Shown here: positions 60,933-64,000 of the stretch, in pieces
Numbering within the stretch: the first letter of the stretch is position 1
Layout of the letters: the number at the start of each line of letters is the position of its first letter
Origin: Pseudomonas sp. UBA1879
GTDB lineage: Bacteria > Pseudomonadota > Gammaproteobacteria > Pseudomonadales > Pseudomonadaceae
DNA length: 64,000 nt
Assembly (NCBI RefSeq): GCF_002338065.1
Contig: NZ_DDHJ01000004.1
Location: 940,994-1,004,993 of the forward strand
Direction: 5' to 3'
The notes under the pieces: generated by a model
Seen by the model: the letters and a program-made list of their open reading frames with translations, nothing else
The model's database searches: none
What the model was told of the DNA's origin: nothing
Translations under genes and position numbers: made by a program

Positions 60933-62303
60933 TTGGACTTGTCGTCTGCTGCGTGGGTGTTTCACGACACCCGCCTGATCATCTGTTGCCTGATTGCCAT
61001 TGCCACCATCATCGTGTTGATCAGCGCCACCAAACTCCCGCCATTTCTGTCGATTCTGGTGGGGACGTTCATCGCAGGGATTGGTGCGGGGCTGCCAGCG
61101 GAGGCGGTGGCGAAAGCGTTCAGCAAAGGCGCGGGCGGGATTCTTGGCGAGGCGGGAATCATCATTGCGCTGGGTGCCATGCTCGGCGCATTGATGGCGG
61201 AATCGGGTGCGGCGGACCGCATCGCTTCGACGCTGCTGGGGTTGGGCAAAGGCAAAACGCTGCCTTGGGTGATGGCGCTGGTGGCGATGGTCATCGGCCT
61301 GCCGCTGTTCTTCGAAGTGGGGTTGGTGATGATGGTGCCGATCATCTTCGTGATGGCGCGCCAGTCAAACCTGCCGCTGTTGAAGATCGCGATTCCGGCG
61401 TTGGCGGGGATGACCACCTTGCACGCGCTGATGCCTCCCCATCCGGGGCCGCTGATTGCGGTGAGCGCGTTGCACGCGGACTTGGGCCTGACCATGTTGC
61501 TGGGTATTTGCATCGCCATTCCGGCGGTGATCCTGGCCGGTCCGCTGTACGGCAACTGGCTGTCCAAACGCTTGCACATTGAAGCGCCAGCCGAACTGGG
61601 CGAGCTGTTTTCTGCCAAATCCAACGTGAACCGTCAGCCGGGCTTTGCTATTTCCCTGTTGATCATCCTGTTGCCGGTGATTCTGATGCTCGGCAGCACG
61701 TTGGCCAAAGTGGCGATGGCGCCGGAAGGCAACGTCGCGCTGACCCTGAAATTCCTCGGCGAGCCGTTGGTGGCGCTGGGTATTGCAGTGCTGGCGGCCA
61801 CGGTGTGCCTGGGCTGGGCCAACGGCATTTCCCGCGAACAGGTCGGCGGCACGCTGCGCAAGAGCCTGGCGCCGATTGCCGTCCTGTTGCTGACCATCGG
61901 CGCCGGTGGTGGCCTGAAGCAGACCCTGCTGGACGCGGGCGTCAGCCAGACCATCAGCAAAGTGGCCGAAGGCGCGCATCTGCCGTACCTGCTGCTGGCG
62001 TGGCTGATCGCCGTGGCCCTGCGTCAGGCGACCGGTTCTGCAACCGTCGCGACCACCACCACGGCCGGCATTCTCGCGCCGATGATGGCAGGCCTGGCGC
62101 CGGTCGAGGCCTCGCTAGTGGCGTTGGTGATCGGCGCAGGCTCGGTGTTTTTCTGCCACGTCAACGATGCGGGTTTCTGGATGGTCCGCGAGTATTTCGG
62201 CTTGCAGCTCAAACAGACGATTTGGGTGTGGTCGGTGTTGCAGACCATTGTCTCGGTGGTGGGGCTGATCGGCACATCGCTGTTGTGGCATTGGCTGGTA
62301 TAG
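60933..62303 (+). CDS. GntP-family gluconate (or other sugar acid) permease
   Basis: A 456-residue permease with about 12-14 membrane segments. Conserved GntP elements are VGTFIAGIGAGLP, GLPLFFEVGLVMMVPIIF, GMTTLHALMPPHPGPL, RQATGSATVATTTTAGI and FCHVNDAGFWMVREYFGL. TTG 60933 follows AAGGGG at normal spacing; GTG 60885 is an alternative. No gluconokinase gene is adjacent, so the substrate may be gluconate or a related acid. Confidence 0.88.
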   Translation: MDLSSAAWVFHDTRLIICCLIAIATIIVLISATKLPPFLSILVGTFIAGIGAGLPAEAVAKAFSKGAGGILGEAGIIIALGAMLGALMAESGAADRIASTLLGLGKGKTLPWVMALVAMVIGLPLFFEVGLVMMVPIIFVMARQSNLPLLKIAIPALAGMTTLHALMPPHPGPLIAVSALHADLGLTMLLGICIAIPAVILAGPLYGNWLSKRLHIEAPAELGELFSAKSNVNRQPGFAISLLIILLPVILMLGSTLAKVAMAPEGNVALTLKFLGEPLVALGIAVLAATVCLGWANGISREQVGGTLRKSLAPIAVLLLTIGAGGGLKQTLLDAGVSQTISKVAEGAHLPYLLLAWLIAVALRQATGSATVATTTTAGILAPMMAGLAPVEASLVALVIGAGSVFFCHVNDAGFWMVREYFGLQLKQTIWVWSVLQTIVSVVGLIGTSLLWHWLV

Positions 62304-62323
62304 GACGATAGCGCTGATCCTCT

Positions 62324-62471
62324 GTAGGAGCGTGGCTTGTCCCGCGATCGGCAGGGAACCCGTCGTAAATTCGGTATGCACGTTGTGTCAGACCGACCGA
62401 GCCCTCAGGTTCTACGACTGCTGCGCATCGGATCGTCCGAGTGCGGCCCAGAGACAAGCCATGTCTCCTAC
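62324..62471. repeat. REP pair, GTAGGAGCGTGGCTTGTCCCGCG family (degenerate)
   Basis: Left arm GTAGGAGCGTGGCTTGTCCC and right arm GAGACAAGCCATGTCTCCTAC with several mismatches. Confidence 0.85.
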
Positions 62472-62572
62472 AGTAATTGCCAATAGCGACTATCAAGACG
62501 ACTGATTTCAGCTGGAAAGCCCCGGCGCGTAGCCTTGGCTTCATTCCAGAAACGAGCCGAATGGAGGCTCCC

Positions 62573-62848
62573 ATGAACCGTCTTCTTACCCTCGCCCTGT
62601 TGCTTTCAGTCGCCGTCGTTTCTGGCTGTGCCGCAGGCAATCATCCCGAATCGCGCCCTTACACCGCCGAAGAAACCCATCAGTTGGCCCTTGAAGACCT
62701 GAACCGTCGCGGGCTGTCCTACGACGATTACCAATCACGCAAAGCCCAGTTGATGGCGCAGCCTCAGCTGCAACAGGCCCACGAATTCGACACCCGTGGC
62801 GAGTTCAACGCTGAGGTCAGCACGCCTTCCAAAGCACGCCAGGGTTGA
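62573..62848 (+). CDS. Small putative lipoprotein
   Basis: A 91-residue protein with a basic MNR start, hydrophobic core and lipobox VSGC near residue 17-20, so it is predicted to be exported and lipid-modified at cysteine. The mature part is hydrophilic, Gln-rich (LALEDLNRRGLSYDDYQSRK), and has no recognised domain. ATGGAGG just before the start is a strong ribosome site. Confidence 0.8.
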   Translation: MNRLLTLALLLSVAVVSGCAAGNHPESRPYTAEETHQLALEDLNRRGLSYDDYQSRKAQLMAQPQLQQAHEFDTRGEFNAEVSTPSKARQG

Positions 62849-62910
62849 ACCTCAGGCTGAAAATCAGAAGCCGACGCGGATCCGCTCGTAGCGCGTAGCT
62901 CGCGGCTGCG

Positions 62911-63492
62911 TCACAGCGCCAACTTGAGATGCCCACCCGCTTCTTTGTGCCGTGCATTCGTGCGGTGTTGCAGCCCCAGCAGGAAATGATCCAGCCCGTC
63001 GTGCAGGCGTTGTGTGAGCAGTTCGTCGAGATCACCTCCCCATTCGTTGTCGCCGTAGCTGATCTGGCTGTCGATGGCGAACACGCCGTGCAGCACTTCC
63101 TGGCATTTGAGCGCCGACAACACCGGCTTCAGGGCGTAGTCCACGGCCAGCATGTGGGCGATGCTGCCGCCGGTGGCGAGGGGGAGCACAACTTTGCCGT
63201 GAAGCGAGCGTTCGGGCAGCAAATCCAACAGGGTCTTCAACGCGCCAGAGAACGACGCCTTGTACACCGGTGTGCCGATCAACAGCCCATCAGCCTTGGC
63301 CACGGCTTCGATGAAAGCGACGACTTCGGGGCTGTCGAAGCGGGCGTAGAGCAAGTCTTCAGCCTTGAAGTCCTGGACGCGCACGGCGCTCACACCCACG
63401 CCCCGCTCGGTCAGCCACTGCGCTGCGTGCTTCAGCACCACGCCGGAACGTGAGCGAGTCGAAGGGCTGCCTGAAATTGAAACGACCAACAT
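62911..63492 (-). CDS. ssuE: NADPH-dependent FMN reductase, SsuE-like
   Basis: A 193-residue flavodoxin-like reductase. The phosphate loop ISGSPSTRSRS at residues 6-16 and GTPVYKASFSGALKTLLDLLPERSL match SsuE/MsuE, which supply reduced FMN to two-component alkanesulfonate monooxygenases under sulfur limitation. The ssuD, ssuABC genes are not in the window; if it is an isolated ssuE, they may lie to the right or elsewhere. The start at 63492 lacks a strong ribosome site but begins at the conserved N-terminus. Confidence 0.88.
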   Translation of the reverse strand: MLVVSISGSPSTRSRSGVVLKHAAQWLTERGVGVSAVRVQDFKAEDLLYARFDSPEVVAFIEAVAKADGLLIGTPVYKASFSGALKTLLDLLPERSLHGKVVLPLATGGSIAHMLAVDYALKPVLSALKCQEVLHGVFAIDSQISYGDNEWGGDLDELLTQRLHDGLDHFLLGLQHRTNARHKEAGGHLKLAL

Positions 63493-63799
63493 GTTTTGAT
63501 TCCTTGAGGTCTGTCACCCGAGGTGCCATGAACACCGTACAGGCCGCGTGCAACGCGAAATTGAGTGGGCGGATAGACCCTGTGACAGTCTGAAAGCAGC
63601 ATGCGTGCCAGTGTGACCGACGAACGTGCCGCCCAATGATTCCGGTGGTGCGCGGCAGGTCTGAATGGAAGACGACAACGTTGGTACTGATGAGGCAGCT
63701 CGTAAGTGTTGATCAGCTGTTGCCGGAGCAACAGAACGCCTCGGCCATCACGCTGATTCCACGCCCACGTCGCGTTCCCGCTGACTGAACCCAATCTCT

Positions 63800-63904
63800 G
63801 TAGGAGCCGCCGGAGGCACGACGGCCGCGATGGCGGAGTGTCAGATCACATAGCTGCAACTGAACCACCGCTATCGCGGCCGTCGTTCCTCCGGCTGCTC
63901 CTAC
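63800..63904. repeat. REP pair, GTAGGAGCCGCCGGAGG family
   Basis: Arms GTAGGAGCCGCCGGAGGCAC and its near complement ending CCGGCTGCTCCTAC. The segment 63773-63811 recurs at 63961-64000 with a few changes. Confidence 0.92.
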
Positions 63905-63987
63905 GCATACCGCGGCGCCTGGGTGGTGTGCGACCGACTCACACAACTGCCGCCCTTGGGCGTTCCCGCTAAATGAACACAATCTCT

Positions 63988-64000
63988 GTAGGAGCCGCCG
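63988..64000. repeat. Start of another REP element, cut by the window end
   Basis: GTAGGAGCCGCCG, identical to the start of the element at 63800; the remainder lies outside the window. Confidence 0.8.

Larger units (their letters stand above)
63493..64000. other. Terminal intergenic region with repeats
   Basis: About 500 bases without a supported gene. It holds a REP pair and the first arm of a second one, with the same 40-base leader repeated in front of each. Confidence 0.7.

Noticed and set aside
1..64000. CRISPR arrays, tRNA or rRNA genes, integrase or transposase genes
   Set aside because: No regularly spaced direct repeats, cloverleaf-like or rRNA-like sequence, or recombinase motifs were seen; the repeated units are inverted REP pairs.

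Overview
The window looks like chromosomal DNA of a fluorescent or syringae-type Pseudomonas. This rests on gene content (BdlA-like receptor, a DksA2-like DksA paralogue, PA1571-like small protein, six-gene Mrp/Pha antiporter with fused A-B subunit, pdxB, tusA, DUF2789, DUF2897), GC-rich codon use, and many short inverted-repeat (REP/REPIN) elements of the pseudomonad type between genes. I saw no rRNA, tRNA, CRISPR array, transposase or prophage.

Layout. 1-4612: a tightly coupled operon, cut at its 5' end, with an unrecognised protein, a P-loop sulfotransferase, a short-chain dehydrogenase, a saccharopine-dehydrogenase-like oxidoreductase, a glycine/sarcosine N-methyltransferase-like enzyme and APS kinase (PAPS supply). 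This reads as a small biosynthetic pathway for a sulfated, methylated metabolite and is the most novel part of the window. 4735-9475: a CGNR zinc-finger protein, then DUF72, a YbhP-type phosphodiesterase, cardiolipin synthase B and a YbhN-type membrane protein in one operon. 9627-10940: BdlA-like double-PAS chemoreceptor, followed by a 543-bp imperfect palindrome.

11705-24275: myo-inositol catabolism: an RpiR-type regulator, divergent iolC-DUF2090 fusion, iolE, iolB, iolD, a YdgJ/IolW-type inositol dehydrogenase-like gene and a sugar ABC importer (binding protein, ATPase, permease). AT-rich palindromes lie upstream of both iolC and the transporter. 24624-29745: DksA2-like factor, a chemoreceptor with a C-terminal sensor domain, an orphan DUF2235/Tle1-like lipase, DUF2789 and an unknown TTG-start protein.

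29830-35914 (minus): Mrp-type Na+/H+ antiporter. 36302-45999: housekeeping and mixed genes: tusA, pdxB, an orphan zeta-toxin-like kinase, PA1571-like protein, MsbA-type ABC exporter, ppnP, a DEDDh exonuclease, a solute-binding protein, a 55-residue DUF2897 membrane protein, pyrF and glpQ. 46367-54413: a catabolic block: 2-hydroxyacid dehydrogenase, SDR, FAA hydrolase and AraC regulator, then a GntP-family permease and a HisD-like sulfopropanediol-dehydrogenase-type enzyme divergent from a LacI regulator, with a perfect 16-bp palindrome between them. 54444-63492: EamA transporter with divergent LysR regulator, acetoacetate use (scoA, scoB, atoE with divergent LysR), a second GntP permease, a small lipoprotein and an SsuE-like FMN reductase.

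Intergenic space is dominated by four REP families whose elements mostly sit just after stop codons. All functions are inferred by reading motifs and family resemblance; no database search was possible.
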